DNA of 64,000 bases from Vitis vinifera. Lineage: Eukaryota > Streptophyta > Magnoliopsida > Vitales > Vitaceae. Below are positions 12,238 to 22,485 of the stretch, in pieces. A model generated the notes under the pieces. It had not been told where the DNA came from, did not search any database, and saw only the letters and a list, made by a program, of their open reading frames with translations. How positions within the stretch are numbered: position 1 is the stretch's first letter; each line of letters begins with the position of its first letter. The translations under genes and the position numbers were made by a program. Where the stretch lies: positions 2,743,001 to 2,807,000 of the forward strand of contig NC_081815.1 of NCBI RefSeq assembly GCF_030704535.1, read 5' to 3'.

Positions 12238-12844
12238 TGTTAGATTAATTTTTGTAATTAATCTATAATTTGGGCCACACATGTAAATAATTAAAATGTG
12301 TGTGCTATCATTTAATTAAGCCTAAATATAGTGATCTAATTAATAATTGATTAATTGGCTTAAGGGTATAATTGTCATGAGATTATTGTGTAGATACCAT
12401 TAGACAATTATTATTTCTATGAGGGGCAGAAATATAATTGTGATAAAATTAAAACTGCCCTAGCAGTTTATAAATAGGGTTATGGTCCCCATTCTACGAC
12501 TACGCAATTCCAATTTCTGAAAATCCTCTCAAAGAGAAATTGACACAGAATCTAGTGGCTAGAATTGGAAGACCATCTCAAAGGGTTTTTTTTTCTATAA
12601 GGTTTCTCCTTCAATGGATTCAGGTATGCTTCCGCTATTATTTTTCTACTCATTGTTTTTTAATCAGGAGATTCCAATGTATATATAAATTAAGGTATTC
12701 ACCTTGTTAAATATTTCAGTACATATGTAGTTAGGGTATTCACCCTGTTAAATATTCCAGTACATATGTAGTTAGAGTATTCACCCAGTTAACTATTCCA
12801 GTATATATGAAATCAGGGTATTCATCTTGGTTGAATACATTACA
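12238..12844 (+). repeat. 5' LTR of the Copia element
   Basis: 607 bp, 41 bp shorter than the 3' LTR because it has one fewer copy of an internal 41-bp tandem unit (copies at 12692-12732, 12733-12773 and 12774-12814, then a partial copy). It contains a TATA box and, downstream of it, an ATG (12614) directly before a splice-donor-like CAG|GTATGC. Confidence 0.93.
12469..12476 (+). promoter_or_regulatory. LTR promoter TATA box
   Basis: TATAAATA within GCAGTTTATAAATAGGG, the natural U3/R boundary region of the LTR. The identical copy in the 3' LTR is at 18206-18213. Confidence 0.65.
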
Positions 12845-12846
12845 AG

Positions 12847-12858
12847 TGGTATCAGAGC
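12847..12858 (+). other. Primer-binding site for initiator tRNA-Met
   Basis: TGGTATCAGAGC begins two bases after the 5' LTR and is complementary to the 3' end of plant initiator tRNA-Met, the usual Copia minus-strand primer. Confidence 0.92.
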
Positions 12859-12947
12859 CTACTCCTTGATTAATTCTTTGAGTTATTATTTTAATATATA
12901 TATGTCAATGGATTAAGATTTATGAAATATTGAGTTGATAAATTTTT

Positions 12948-12963
12948 TATTATTATTATTACG

Positions 12964-12999
<36 letters not shown>

Positions 13000-13001
13000 G
13001 T
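12948..13001. repeat. (ATT)n microsatellite in the retrotransposon leader
   Basis: About 17 ATT units interrupted once by an ACG triplet, lying between the primer-binding site and Gag. It falls inside the proposed leader intron. Confidence 0.9.
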
Positions 13002-13428
13002 TATTTAATAGCATTTTATGATATTAATATTTAAGTTATTGATCTAGCATTTTTAAATAGGCTAATTAAAGCGGAAAATCACCAAAGTGACATCTTCCGT
13101 GTAGATTAGTCTGTTCGGGGTGTTAGATATTTGTGTGTATGTGATTCATGCGGGTATTGACTGGCCCAAAGGAAAGTTAATATTTGGTCAAATTGCATAC
13201 ATACTTGTGGTGATAAATATGTGATGATTATAAAGGTAACTTAATGTGAATAATAAATCAATCCAAAGATGGATTTATTATTTGACATAACTTATCATCA
13301 ATGTTTGATCACTACAACAAGAGTACCACTTACAGTTAATATTACTGTCCAAAGACTTGATATTAATGTTGTGCTAGGTATCTTGAAATGTCATAATTTG
13401 CTTTTAAATTTAAAGATTATGTGTTTAA

Positions 13429-16400
13429 TTGCTTATTTTATGTGAGCATGATGGTTTATTTGATTCATTTTATTTTGTTCTCGATTCAGCTTTTATATCA
13501 ACCACTTCTATATCTGCCAACATCAATAATGTCCCTATGTTAAATGGGACTAATTTTAAGGACTGGAAAGAGAATATGATGATTCTCTTAGGCTGCATGG
13601 ATATAGACTTAGCCTTGAGAATGCCCAAACCCGATGAACTCAATGAGCAAAGTACTCAAGAGGATGATGTTTATTGGGGTAAGTGGGAACGTTCAAATAG
13701 GCTAAGTCTTATGATCATGAAGCGCGGCATTCCAGAAGCTTTCAGGGGTGCGGTAACCGATGAGGTTACTAATGCCAGTGACTTCCTTGCGGAAATTCAG
13801 AAGCGTTTTGCCAAAAACGATAAGGCTGAAACGAGCACGCTTTTAGCAAGCTTGATTTCAATGAAGTATAAAGGCAAGGGTAATGTTCGGGAGTACATCA
13901 TGGAGATGTCTCATCTTGCTTCAAAACTTAAGGCTTTGAAACTCGAGTTATCTGATGATTTACTCGTGCATTTGGTTCTCATCTCTCTTCCTGCACAATT
14001 TAATCAATTCAAGGTCAGTTATAACTGTCAAAAGGATAAATGGACTCTTAATGAGCTTATTTCATTCTGTGTGCAAGAGGAAGAGAGATTGAAGCAAGAC
14101 AAGACCGAAAGTGCTCATCTGGCTAGCACTTCGAAGGATAAGGGCAAACGAAAGAATAAGGATAATAAGGTTGCTGCTTCTAATGGTCCAGAACAAAAGA
14201 AACAGAAAGTTGAGGTAACATGTTTCTTCTATAATAAGCCTGGACATACTAAGAAGGAATGTACCAAGTATGCTGCTTGGCGTGTTAAGAAAGGTATGTT
14301 TCTTACTTTGGTCTGTTCTGAAGTTAATTTAGCTTCAGTATCTAGAAACACATGGTGGTTAGATTCTGGTGCTACTACTCACATTTGTGTTTCTATGCAG
14401 GGTTGCCTGAGTTACCGAAAACCAAGTGATGCTGAAAGATGCATCTATGTCGGAGACGGTCAGTCGGTAGAAGTAGAGGCAATAGGGCACTTTAGATTAT
14501 TATTGAAATCTGGTTATTTTTTGGATTTAATAGATACTTTTATTGTACCGTCTTTTAGACGGAATTTAATTTCAGTTTCTGTTTTGGACAAATCAGGTTA
14601 TTGTTGTTCATTTGGAAACAATAAATTTACATTATCTATTAATTCAAATGCTGTAGGAACCGGTTTACTTAATGTTTATGATAATCTATATTTGTTGGAA
14701 ACTGTTCCGTCCTATAATGAAACCTTGCATGTGGAATCACGAGGTACAAAACGTAAATTGAATAAAGATAATTCGGCCTCATTGTGGCACAAACGCCTAG
14801 GTCATATCTCTAAATCTAGAGTTGAGCGACTTGTGTCCGATGGGATTTTGGATTCACTTGACTTTTCAGATTTTGATATTTGTGTTGAGTGTATTAAAGG
14901 AAAACAGACCAAAACAAAGAAATTAGGTGCCAATAGAGCTACAGACGTCTTAGAATTAATTCATACAGATATCTGTGGACCATACCCTACGGCATCTTGG
15001 AATGGTCAACAGTACTTTATAACATTCATAGACGACTACTCAAGATATGGCTACTTATTTCTTATACATGAGAAATCACAATCATTGGATGTGTTCAAAA
15101 CATTTAAAGTAGAAGTTGAGTTACAACTCAACAAAAGAATAAAGAGCGTCAGATCTGATCGTGGTGGTGAATACTATGGTAGATATGACGGATCAAGTGA
15201 ACAACATCCAGGACCATTTGCTAAATACCTAGAGGAATGTGGGATCGTCCCTCAATACACCATGCCAGGATCACCTAGCATGAATGGTGTAGCAGAAAGA
15301 CGAAACCGAACCCTTAAGGACATGGTAGGGAGTATGATTAGTCATTCTACTTTACCCGAAAAACTCTGGGGTGAAGCACTCAAAACGGCAGCTTATATCC
15401 TAAATCGGGTGCCAACTAAAGCAGCTGCTAAAACGCCTTATGAGCTTTGGACGGGTCGAAAGCCCAGTTTAAAGCATTTTCATATTTGGGGATGTCCAGC
15501 TGAAGCGAGACCTTATAAGCCTCATGAAAAGAAATTGGACTCTAAAACAGTTAGCAGCTACTTTATTGGCTATGCAGAGCGATCAAGGGGTTTTAAATTT
15601 TATGATCCTGCTATTAGGTCAATTTTTGAGACGGGAACTGCAACATTTTTTGAGGATGTTGAGTTTGGGGGGAGAAATCAGCCTAGGAATATTGTCTTTG
15701 AGGAGGAAGAGGGATCTACTATTGCTATTGATAATGTACAGGTTTCACTACCTATCATTGATCAAGAAGTAAATTTGGATCCTCAACCAACATACAATAT
15801 TGTTCAACCCTTAATTGCAAATGAGGACATTACTTCTGAAGAACAAACTCAACAACCTCAAGAAAATATGCCATTAAGGAGATCCACTAGAGAGAGGAGA
15901 AATGCAATTTCGGACGATTATATCGTATATCTCCAGGAACGTGAGGTAGAAAGTGGAATGATGGAAGATGATCCAATCAACTTCCAGCAAGCCATGAAAA
16001 GTTCCAACTCTCAGAAATGGATTGAAGCCATGAATGAAGAGTACAAATCTATGCAAGACAATAAAGTTTGGGAACTTGTCCCATTACCAGTTGGTACGAA
16101 ACCCATTGGTTGTAAATGGATATTTAAAACCAAGCGGGATTCAAATGGTAATGTAGAAAGATATAAAGCACGTCTTGTAGCTAAAGGCTTTACTCAAAAA
16201 GAAGGAATTGACTTCAAAGAGACCTTCTCTCCAGTTTCTACGAAGGACTCTTTCAGGATAATCATGGCACTAGTTGCACATTATGATCTCGAGTTACATC
16301 AAATGGATGTTAAAACAGCGTTTCTCAATGGTGACATTGATGAAACAATTTATATGGTACAACCAGAAAATTTTGTGTCCGAAGACTCAAAGAATATGGT

Positions 16401-17553
16401 TTGTAAATTAACTAAATCCATTTATGGGCTCAAGCAAACTTCTCGTCAGTGGTACTTCAAGTTTCATCAAATTATTGTCTCATATGGTTTTGAGGCAAAT
16501 CTTATGGATGAATGTGTGTATCACAAATTCAGTGGGAGTAAGTATATTTTCCTGGTTTTATATGTCGATGACATATTGCTAGCCACAAATGATATTGGCA
16601 TATTGCACGACACCAAGAGATTTTTATCAAAACATTTTGAGATGAAAGATCTTGGTGATGCCTCTTTTGTCTTAGGAATCCAGATACACCGAGATCGTTC
16701 TAGGGGTATTTTAGGATTGTCACAAAGGACCTATATTGATAAAGTCCTCCAAAGGTATGGCATGCAAAATAGCAAACCAGGTGATACCCCTGTCGCTAAA
16801 GGAGACAAATTCAGTCTTAATCAATGCCCTAAAAATAGTTTAGAAAGTCAAGAAATGCAGAAGATTCCTTACGCTTCGGCTGTGGGGAGTCTAATGTATG
16901 CTCAAGTATGTACACGTCCGGATATTGCGTACATTGTTGGCATGTTAGGCAGATATCTAAGTAACCCTGGAATGGATCATTGGAGAGCAGCCAAGAGGGT
17001 TATGAGATATTTACAGAGAACAAAAGAGTACATGCTTACATATAGGAGATTGGATCAGTTAGAGTTGATTGGGTATTCCGACTCCGACTTTGCTGGATGC
17101 CAAGACAGTAGAAGATCCACATCAGGCTATATTTATCTGTTGGCTGGTGGAGCAATTTCATGGAGGTCTGCCAAACAGACACTCGTAACTTCATCCACCA
17201 TGGAAGCAGAGTTTGTAGCATGTTATGAGGCATCCAATCAAGGAATATGGCTACGAAATTTTGTCACTGGGCTGCGTGTTCTGGATGGTATTGAAAGACC
17301 ACTGAAGATATTTTGTGACAATAAATCAGCAGTTTTATATTCCAATAACAACAGGAGTTCTACAAAATCAAAATACATTGATATCAAGTTCCTAATTGTA
17401 AAAGAAAAAGTACAGAGTGGACAGATATCCATAGAGCATATTGGAACAAACTCCATGATAGCGGATCCGCTTACAAAGGGATTACCACCCAAGGTCTTTC
17501 ATGAGCACACTGCTCATATGGGTGTTGTCTCATTTGAGGATATCCAAATTTAG
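13429..17553 (+). CDS. Copia Gag-Pol polyprotein
   Basis: An uninterrupted frame of about 1374 codons ends at TAG 17551-17553. It opens right after a TAA with TTG, and the first in-frame ATG is at 13537, inside conserved Gag sequence ([11 protein letters not shown]). The true start may be the LTR ATG at 12614, joined by splicing from 12623 to 13490 in the same frame. Domains in order (frame numbering): Gag UBN2 region; a CCHC knuckle near 265-278 whose second Cys is Tyr; protease WLDSGA near 310; integrase with an HHCC zinc site (LGHISKS, CVEC) and its Asp/Asp/Glu residues ([26 protein letters not shown]); reverse transcriptase with YVDD at 1045-1048; RNase H ([20 protein letters not shown]). 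No frameshift or internal stop is present. Confidence 0.95.
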   Translation: MLILCEHDGLFDSFYFVLDSAFISTTSISANINNVPMLNGTNFKDWKENMMILLGCMDIDLALRMPKPDELNEQSTQEDDVYWGKWERSNRLSLMIMKRGIPEAFRGAVTDEVTNASDFLAEIQKRFAKNDKAETSTLLASLISMKYKGKGNVREYIMEMSHLASKLKALKLELSDDLLVHLVLISLPAQFNQFKVSYNCQKDKWTLNELISFCVQEEERLKQDKTESAHLASTSKDKGKRKNKDNKVAASNGPEQKKQKVEVTCFFYNKPGHTKKECTKYAAWRVKKGMFLTLVCSEVNLASVSRNTWWLDSGATTHICVSMQGCLSYRKPSDAERCIYVGDGQSVEVEAIGHFRLLLKSGYFLDLIDTFIVPSFRRNLISVSVLDKSGYCCSFGNNKFTLSINSNAVGTGLLNVYDNLYLLETVPSYNETLHVESRGTKRKLNKDNSASLWHKRLGHISKSRVERLVSDGILDSLDFSDFDICVECIKGKQTKTKKLGANRATDVLELIHTDICGPYPTASWNGQQYFITFIDDYSRYGYLFLIHEKSQSLDVFKTFKVEVELQLNKRIKSVRSDRGGEYYGRYDGSSEQHPGPFAKYLEECGIVPQYTMPGSPSMNGVAERRNRTLKDMVGSMISHSTLPEKLWGEALKTAAYILNRVPTKAAAKTPYELWTGRKPSLKHFHIWGCPAEARPYKPHEKKLDSKTVSSYFIGYAERSRGFKFYDPAIRSIFETGTATFFEDVEFGGRNQPRNIVFEEEEGSTIAIDNVQVSLPIIDQEVNLDPQPTYNIVQPLIANEDITSEEQTQQPQENMPLRRSTRERRNAISDDYIVYLQEREVESGMMEDDPINFQQAMKSSNSQKWIEAMNEEYKSMQDNKVWELVPLPVGTKPIGCKWIFKTKRDSNGNVERYKARLVAKGFTQKEGIDFKETFSPVSTKDSFRIIMALVAHYDLELHQMDVKTAFLNGDIDETIYMVQPENFVSEDSKNMVCKLTKSIYGLKQTSRQWYFKFHQIIVSYGFEANLMDECVYHKFSGSKYIFLVLYVDDILLATNDIGILHDTKRFLSKHFEMKDLGDASFVLGIQIHRDRSRGILGLSQRTYIDKVLQRYGMQNSKPGDTPVAKGDKFSLNQCPKNSLESQEMQKIPYASAVGSLMYAQVCTRPDIAYIVGMLGRYLSNPGMDHWRAAKRVMRYLQRTKEYMLTYRRLDQLELIGYSDSDFAGCQDSRRSTSGYIYLLAGGAISWRSAKQTLVTSSTMEAEFVACYEASNQGIWLRNFVTGLRVLDGIERPLKIFCDNKSAVLYSNNNRSSTKSKYIDIKFLIVKEKVQSGQISIEHIGTNSMIADPLTKGLPPKVFHEHTAHMGVVSFEDIQI

Positions 17554-17974
17554 TGGGAGTTTGTATTATTTATTGTATATTGCTCTATGTTATGTTTAGA
17601 CTTTATCTATACATTTGGATTGTGTTCTGCAGAAATAAAGTATTCATTTTATTGCACTCTGTTAAATTATGCTAAAGATTTGATCTCAGTAAAGTTAAGT
17701 TGGACCAGTTGGAAATAGGCATGAATAGATCACATTGCATGTAATTTCCATGCTATGCACTCATGATTGATCTATGTCATTTAGCTGTGCAGATATATGT
17801 GACCATTGATTGGTCTAGTAACAATTGATGTAACAAAGGCCACCTTGATCCTATGTCAGTATAGTTAATGGACGAGATTGTTCGGATATACCCTAAGGAC
17901 ATGATAGCAAATTTTGAGCTCATAAGGTTAAACACATTTATTTGATTACATATGCATGTGGCCCATTGGGAGAT
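17554..17974 (+). other. 3' non-coding segment and polypurine tract of the retrotransposon
   Basis: About 420 bp between the polyprotein stop and the 3' LTR. The purine-rich ATTGGGAGAT directly before the LTR (17965-17974) is the likely plus-strand primer site. No second reading frame is supported. Confidence 0.6.
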
Positions 17975-18622
17975 TGTTAGATTAATTTTTGTAATTAATC
18001 TATAATTTGGGCCACACATGTAAATAATTAAAATGTGTGTGCTATCATTTAATTAAGCCTAAATATAGTGATCTAATTAATAATTGATTAATTGGCTTAA
18101 GGGTATAATTGTCATGAGATTATTGTGTAGATACCATTAGACAATTATTATTTCTATGAGGGGCAGAAATATAATTGTGATAAAATTAAAACTGCCCTAG
18201 CAGTTTATAAATAGGGTTATGGTCCCCATTCTACGACTACGCAATTCCAATTTCTGAAAATCCTCTCAGAGAGAAATTGACACAGAATCTAGTGGCTAGA
18301 ATTGGAAGACCATCTCAAAGGGTTTTTTTTTCTATAAGGTTTCTCCTTCAATGGATTCAGGTATGCTTCCGCTATTATTTTTCTACTCATTGTTTTTTAA
18401 TCAGGAGATTCCAGTGTATATATAAATTAAGGTATTCACCTTGTTAAATATTTCAGTACATATGTAGTTAGGGTATTCACCCTGTTAAATATTCCAGTAC
18501 ATATGTAGTTAGGGTATTCACCCTATTAAATATTCCAGTACATATGTAGTTAGGGTATTCACCCAGTTAACTATTCCAGTATATATGAAATCAGGGTATT
18601 CATCTTGGTTGAATACTAAACA
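17975..18622 (+). repeat. 3' LTR of the Copia element
   Basis: 648 bp with four full 41-bp tandem units (18429-18469, 18470-18510, 18511-18551, 18552-18592) plus a partial one, against three in the 5' LTR. It keeps the TATA box (18206-18213) and the ATGGATTCAG|GTATGC donor (18351-18366). It ends about 340 bp before the likely NINJA leader-exon donor. Confidence 0.93.
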
Positions 18623-18627
18623 ACATA

Positions 18628-20083
18628 TCGAATAAGGGAGAAAACTTCTTTAACAGTGTTGATATAATTTAAAGTAGTGAATGTCCCTTTTGGACATGGA
18701 GCGGACGAGATCAGATGCCTTATTTTTTATTTTTTTCTAAAAATAAAGGGTTTGGATTTGGATGGGAGGGAAGGGCAAAAATGGCAAGAAAGAATATACA
18801 TGACAATCACATGCTCCAGCAAAAATAGAAAGAGAGAAAAAAAAAAGAAGCAAAACTGGAGCTAGGTTTTTAAACAATTGTTGGAGTCTCCCGCTAGTGA
18901 AACCCAAAATCCATTGATTTTCTTCATCTAGGGTTTCAAGTTTGATGTGCTCCGTTGATTCAGGTCTGTTTCTTTTGAGTTTCTTGAATTTGGGTTTGGT
19001 ACATGTTCTGTTTGTACTTTTTTTCTTTTTCTTTTTTTTCTTCCTCTTAATTAAATTCTGGGAGTTTTTTTGGTTCCATCAGTCTTTGAGCTTGCATGTG
19101 GGGATGGGCAGATCTGTGGGTTGCTTTTAATTGGTGGGCTTTGTGTGAATTTGATCGGCCCTCGTTTGGTTACTGAGAAACCGGAGGAAAAAAATGAAAA
19201 ACAAACGAAAATGTTGGCTCTTGCTCTTCTCTTGTGATTTTTTTTTTTTTTTTGCCTCGGGGAATTGAAAATTTTAGCTCACCCGATAAATAATTCTACT
19301 GAGATGGGGTTTCTTCTTGTTGGGTTCTAATTGATGGAAATTTGAAGATTTAATATTTCTGAGCTATCAAATGAGATTTTTCTTTGGTTTTCAGATCTAA
19401 TAAATTATGCAGGTGATTCTGAATGATCGATTTCTAGTTTGGTTATCTAGAACTATGTAATAAATCTGGGTTTGTATCTTAGGCATGAACCATTGTTGAA
19501 ATCTGATGAAAATGTTTAGAGCTTTGAATATTTACTAAAAATTCTTTCAATTTTTGAAGCTGTTTGAGGGCACGGTACTTCAGTGGGGGTAGATTTTTTA
19601 TTTTTTTATTTTTTTATTTGTGATGATCATCGGTAACTCCAGCCAATTAGAAAGCTTTAGCCAAGACCTCTATAATGTTTGTGCTTTTGTGTTTTTCTTG
19701 ATGCATTTGCTTTGTTAGAGACACTATGCACATCATACTGAAGACCATTTGTAATGGTGTCAATTAAGGAAGGAACCACCTGAGAACGGTGAGGTACCTA
19801 GGTTTTGATTGTGATTCCCTGCATTAATGTTATTTTCAAATGGATGTGTGATTATCATAATTGTTATCCTTTCCTTCATTTTTGTTTCATTGATTTTTTA
19901 GAATTGTCTGGCATGATGGCAAGTTAGTTTGGAACAAAACTTCCTTCTATTGTTTTCTGAAAAGAGATCAACTGCTGTGCAGGTGTCTATATTTGGGATA
20001 CCATCTTAGGATCACTGTTGTGAGGATTTGCACAAGAAAAGATGTTATGAGTGAAACTCATTGACAAATTTTGGTTCAGTAAA
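18628..20083 (+). promoter_or_regulatory. NINJA upstream region, 5' UTR exons and leader intron
   Basis: The likely first leader exon ends at a CAG|GTCTGT donor (18963|18964). The second begins after TGTGCAG at 19983 and runs into the start codon at 20084, giving a leader intron of about 1 kb. Exon limits are inferred from splice consensus only. The intron carries a CTCGTTTGGTTACTGAGAAA motif (about 19161-19180). Two overlapping mini-uORFs, 20042-20050 and 20047-20064, end 19 bases before the main ATG. The retrotransposon's 3' LTR directly abuts this region. Confidence 0.5.
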
Positions 20084-22485
20084 ATGGAAGATGAGAATGG
20101 ACTTGAGCTTAGCCTGGGTCTATCTTGTGGTGGATCCTCTATCAAATCAAAAGGTAAAAATGGTGTCCCATCGGATACCAGGGCAGAGGAAGTTGATAGG
20201 GGAAACACATTAACGGATGATTTCAAAAATTTCCTTAATCCTGGCACCCAGAAACAGGACTCAAGCACTGGTTCCCAGAGAAGTGATCCAGTGAAACCTC
20301 AGGAGAACTTCTTTAGCAACTTTCCAAAGGCTGCTGTTGAAGCAGATGCTTCCATGAACTTGAATGGGAGAGGACTTTGGGCTGCAAACAATAATAGGTC
20401 TCCTGAAGTTGAGGAAGAAAAAAGGCCAGAGTTAGGTAATAAACGTAAAATGTTATTTGATGAGGTAAACCATCAAAAGAAGCATGACAGAGAGGTGCAC
20501 CATGCTGATTTACACGAGAAGACAAAAACGTCACACATTTCCATAACAACTGAAGACGGTTCAACTGCTGAAAATGAAGATGTTGCGGAGTCTGAGGTTG
20601 ATGTTTCAACCTCAAGGCTGGCTTCACACCCTGATGATGGCTCCAAACGATTCGTTGGAGCTGGTGGCTCTTCTGAGGTCGCAAAGGAGGTTCATGGGGT
20701 TACTGATTCTAGTGCTGTAGACTTGCAAGGGCAAAAGAGGTTTAACTTTTCATCAGAAAATGAGTTCAAGCGGAACCTGGCCTATTGTGTTCCTTTCCCA
20801 GTCCAATCAGTAAATATCAATGTGCCTTATTCGTTACATGCAAAGGAGTCCAACCCTGTAGGTGCACCCGGCACATCAGGCTATTCATTACCAGGTATGA
20901 TGCAGGTAATGCCTCCTGCAAATAATGAGCGAGCAGGGATCCAGCCTGTGAACACTGGAAACCTTCCACTGATGTTTGGCTATTCACCTGTCCAGCTTCC
21001 AATGTTGGATAAGAACAATTCGTGGGGGGTGGCTTCTCATTCTCAACAGTTCCACCCTCCCTATGCTGGCAAGGGTCCACCAAACTCTGATAAACATAAT
21101 GATGGATTGAAGATATCTCAAGGTAATACTTTTCACCCTCCTAAAATTCTTTTTTGGGTATTACAAAAATATGGGTAAAATGCCAAAATTGCGGAGATAT
21201 GTTGGCTAAATATGCCATGCAATTCCAACCTTTTCTATTCACCACCACATGGAAAGCCCTTACCTATCCTCTACATTAACTGCAAAAAATGCTGATGCTA
21301 ACTGATTCACTCTTTTCCTATTGGAATTTTGTCCTCTGAACAAGGAAACTGTGATGTGTTTCCGGTTTTGACCTGGATTTGATATTTGCAAGTTTCAACT
21401 AGCTGTGGAATATCATCATTACACAATATGGTTGCATGTGACTCACATTTACAGTTTGTATTGATTTTCTGTATTGAAATATTAGAAAACACTAGTTATC
21501 TTATAGGCTATACAACTCTTAGAAGCTGTACAGATTTCCTGACTACTGATCTAAGTTGTTAGCTTTTTCTATATGGCCTATGCATTTTTTTTCCTTTTTC
21601 TTTTGTTCAGCATTTTAGTTGAGCCTTGTTGCAAATTAAGGTTTGTTAGTTAATTGTTCTCAAAAACAGTTTTCTCTTTGAGAATAAAAAACCAAAAAAT
21701 ATGTTTGACAACTAGAAAATAAAAAATAGTTTTCTATTTTTAGAAATAGAAAACATGGTGTTTCTTAGAACATATTTTAGTTGTTTTTACTAATTTTTAG
21801 AAGACTATTTTTAAAAGTATTTGAAAACTTAGAAAACAAGTTGAAAACATTTCAAGTTTCCAAATAGAATCTTGTTCTAAAAAACATCAAAGAACTTTTT
21901 TTGAAAATTATTCTTAAAAATTGTTTTTTAAAATGTTCCCAAACATATTCTATGTTTCCTTTCTTATCCTTTACCTCTTGTATGGATGTAGCTGCAGTGC
22001 AAGCAATTCCACATAATTCACCTGAAGCTTCACATTATGATGGGAGGGCATTAGAACTGACCAAAGGTGATGGGAAACAGCATCCCACAGAAGAGGGCTC
22101 CTCTTGTCAAACAGAAGATGATGTGAAGGGAAACAATGTGATCTTTAGGTCAAAGGATGGCACTGATCAAGCAATAACAGAAGTTTTCTCCTATGAAAGT
22201 TCAGCTATAAGACCTGGCATTGCTGCAGATATGAAATTCGGGGGATCTGGTTCCCACCCAAATCTACCATGGGTTTCCACAACAGGTTCAAATGGTAAGA
22301 CAATTTCTGGTGTTACCTATAGATATAGCAGAGACCAAATCAGGATTGTCTGTGCTTGTCATGGGTCTCACATGTCCCCCGAAGAGTTTGTTCAGCATGC
22401 TAGTGAAGAGCATGCCAATCCAGAGACTGGCACTGGTTTAGCACCATTTCCCAGTAGCAATCCTGCCACTTCAGCTCAAAGTTGA
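20084..22485 (+). CDS. NINJA: NINJA (Novel Interactor of JAZ), jasmonate-signalling adaptor
   Basis: Two coding exons, 20084-21122 and 21992-22485, give 510 residues (Arabidopsis NINJA is 425). NINJA is a nuclear adaptor linking JAZ repressors to the co-repressor TOPLESS. It opens with an EAR motif, LELSLGL (residues 7-13), the TOPLESS contact. A central region has NKRKMLFDE and the block GSTAENEDVAESEVDVS, then LPLMFGYSPVQLPMLDK. The C-terminal domain (about 437-490), LPWVSTTG followed by CACHGSHMSPEEFVQHASEE, is the JAZ/TIFY-binding part. I chose ATG 20084 because the frame upstream lacks an ATG and the family begins MEDENGLELSLGL. The second exon has two in-frame acceptors six bases apart (21992 or 21998), which would add or drop two alanines. 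AFP-type relatives are less likely, given the end-to-end NINJA match. Confidence 0.94.
21640..21960. repeat. AT-rich dispersed-repeat-like segment in the NINJA intron
   Basis: Alternating AGTTTTCT, GAAAACA and TTTTTAGAA blocks end at ATGTTCCCAAACAT, just before the acceptor. The style is that of a decayed MITE, but I could not define ends or a target duplication. Confidence 0.28.

Larger units (their letters stand above)
12238..18622 (+). mobile_element. Full-length Ty1/Copia LTR retrotransposon
   Basis: The 6385-bp element is bounded by LTRs that start TGTTAG and end ACA, and flanked by a perfect 5-bp target duplication ACATA (12233-12237 and 18623-18627). The primer-binding site TGGTATCAGAGC follows the 5' LTR by two bases and matches initiator tRNA-Met. 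One long open frame encodes Gag, protease, integrase, reverse transcriptase and RNase H in Copia order. Outside the copy-number change in the LTR tandem repeat I count three scattered substitutions plus a three-base block at the LTR ends, in about 607 aligned bases. That is roughly 0.5-1% divergence and points to a recent insertion. The element runs in the same direction as the NINJA gene downstream. Confidence 0.95.

Noticed and set aside
13429-13536. Translation start of the Copia polyprotein at 13429
   Set aside because: The codon is TTG directly after a stop. It marks only the edge of the open frame, not a plausible plant start; the spliced LTR start or ATG 13537 are the candidates.
20051-20083. 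NINJA start at 20051
   Set aside because: The codon is GTG. The family begins MEDENGLELSLGL at 20084.
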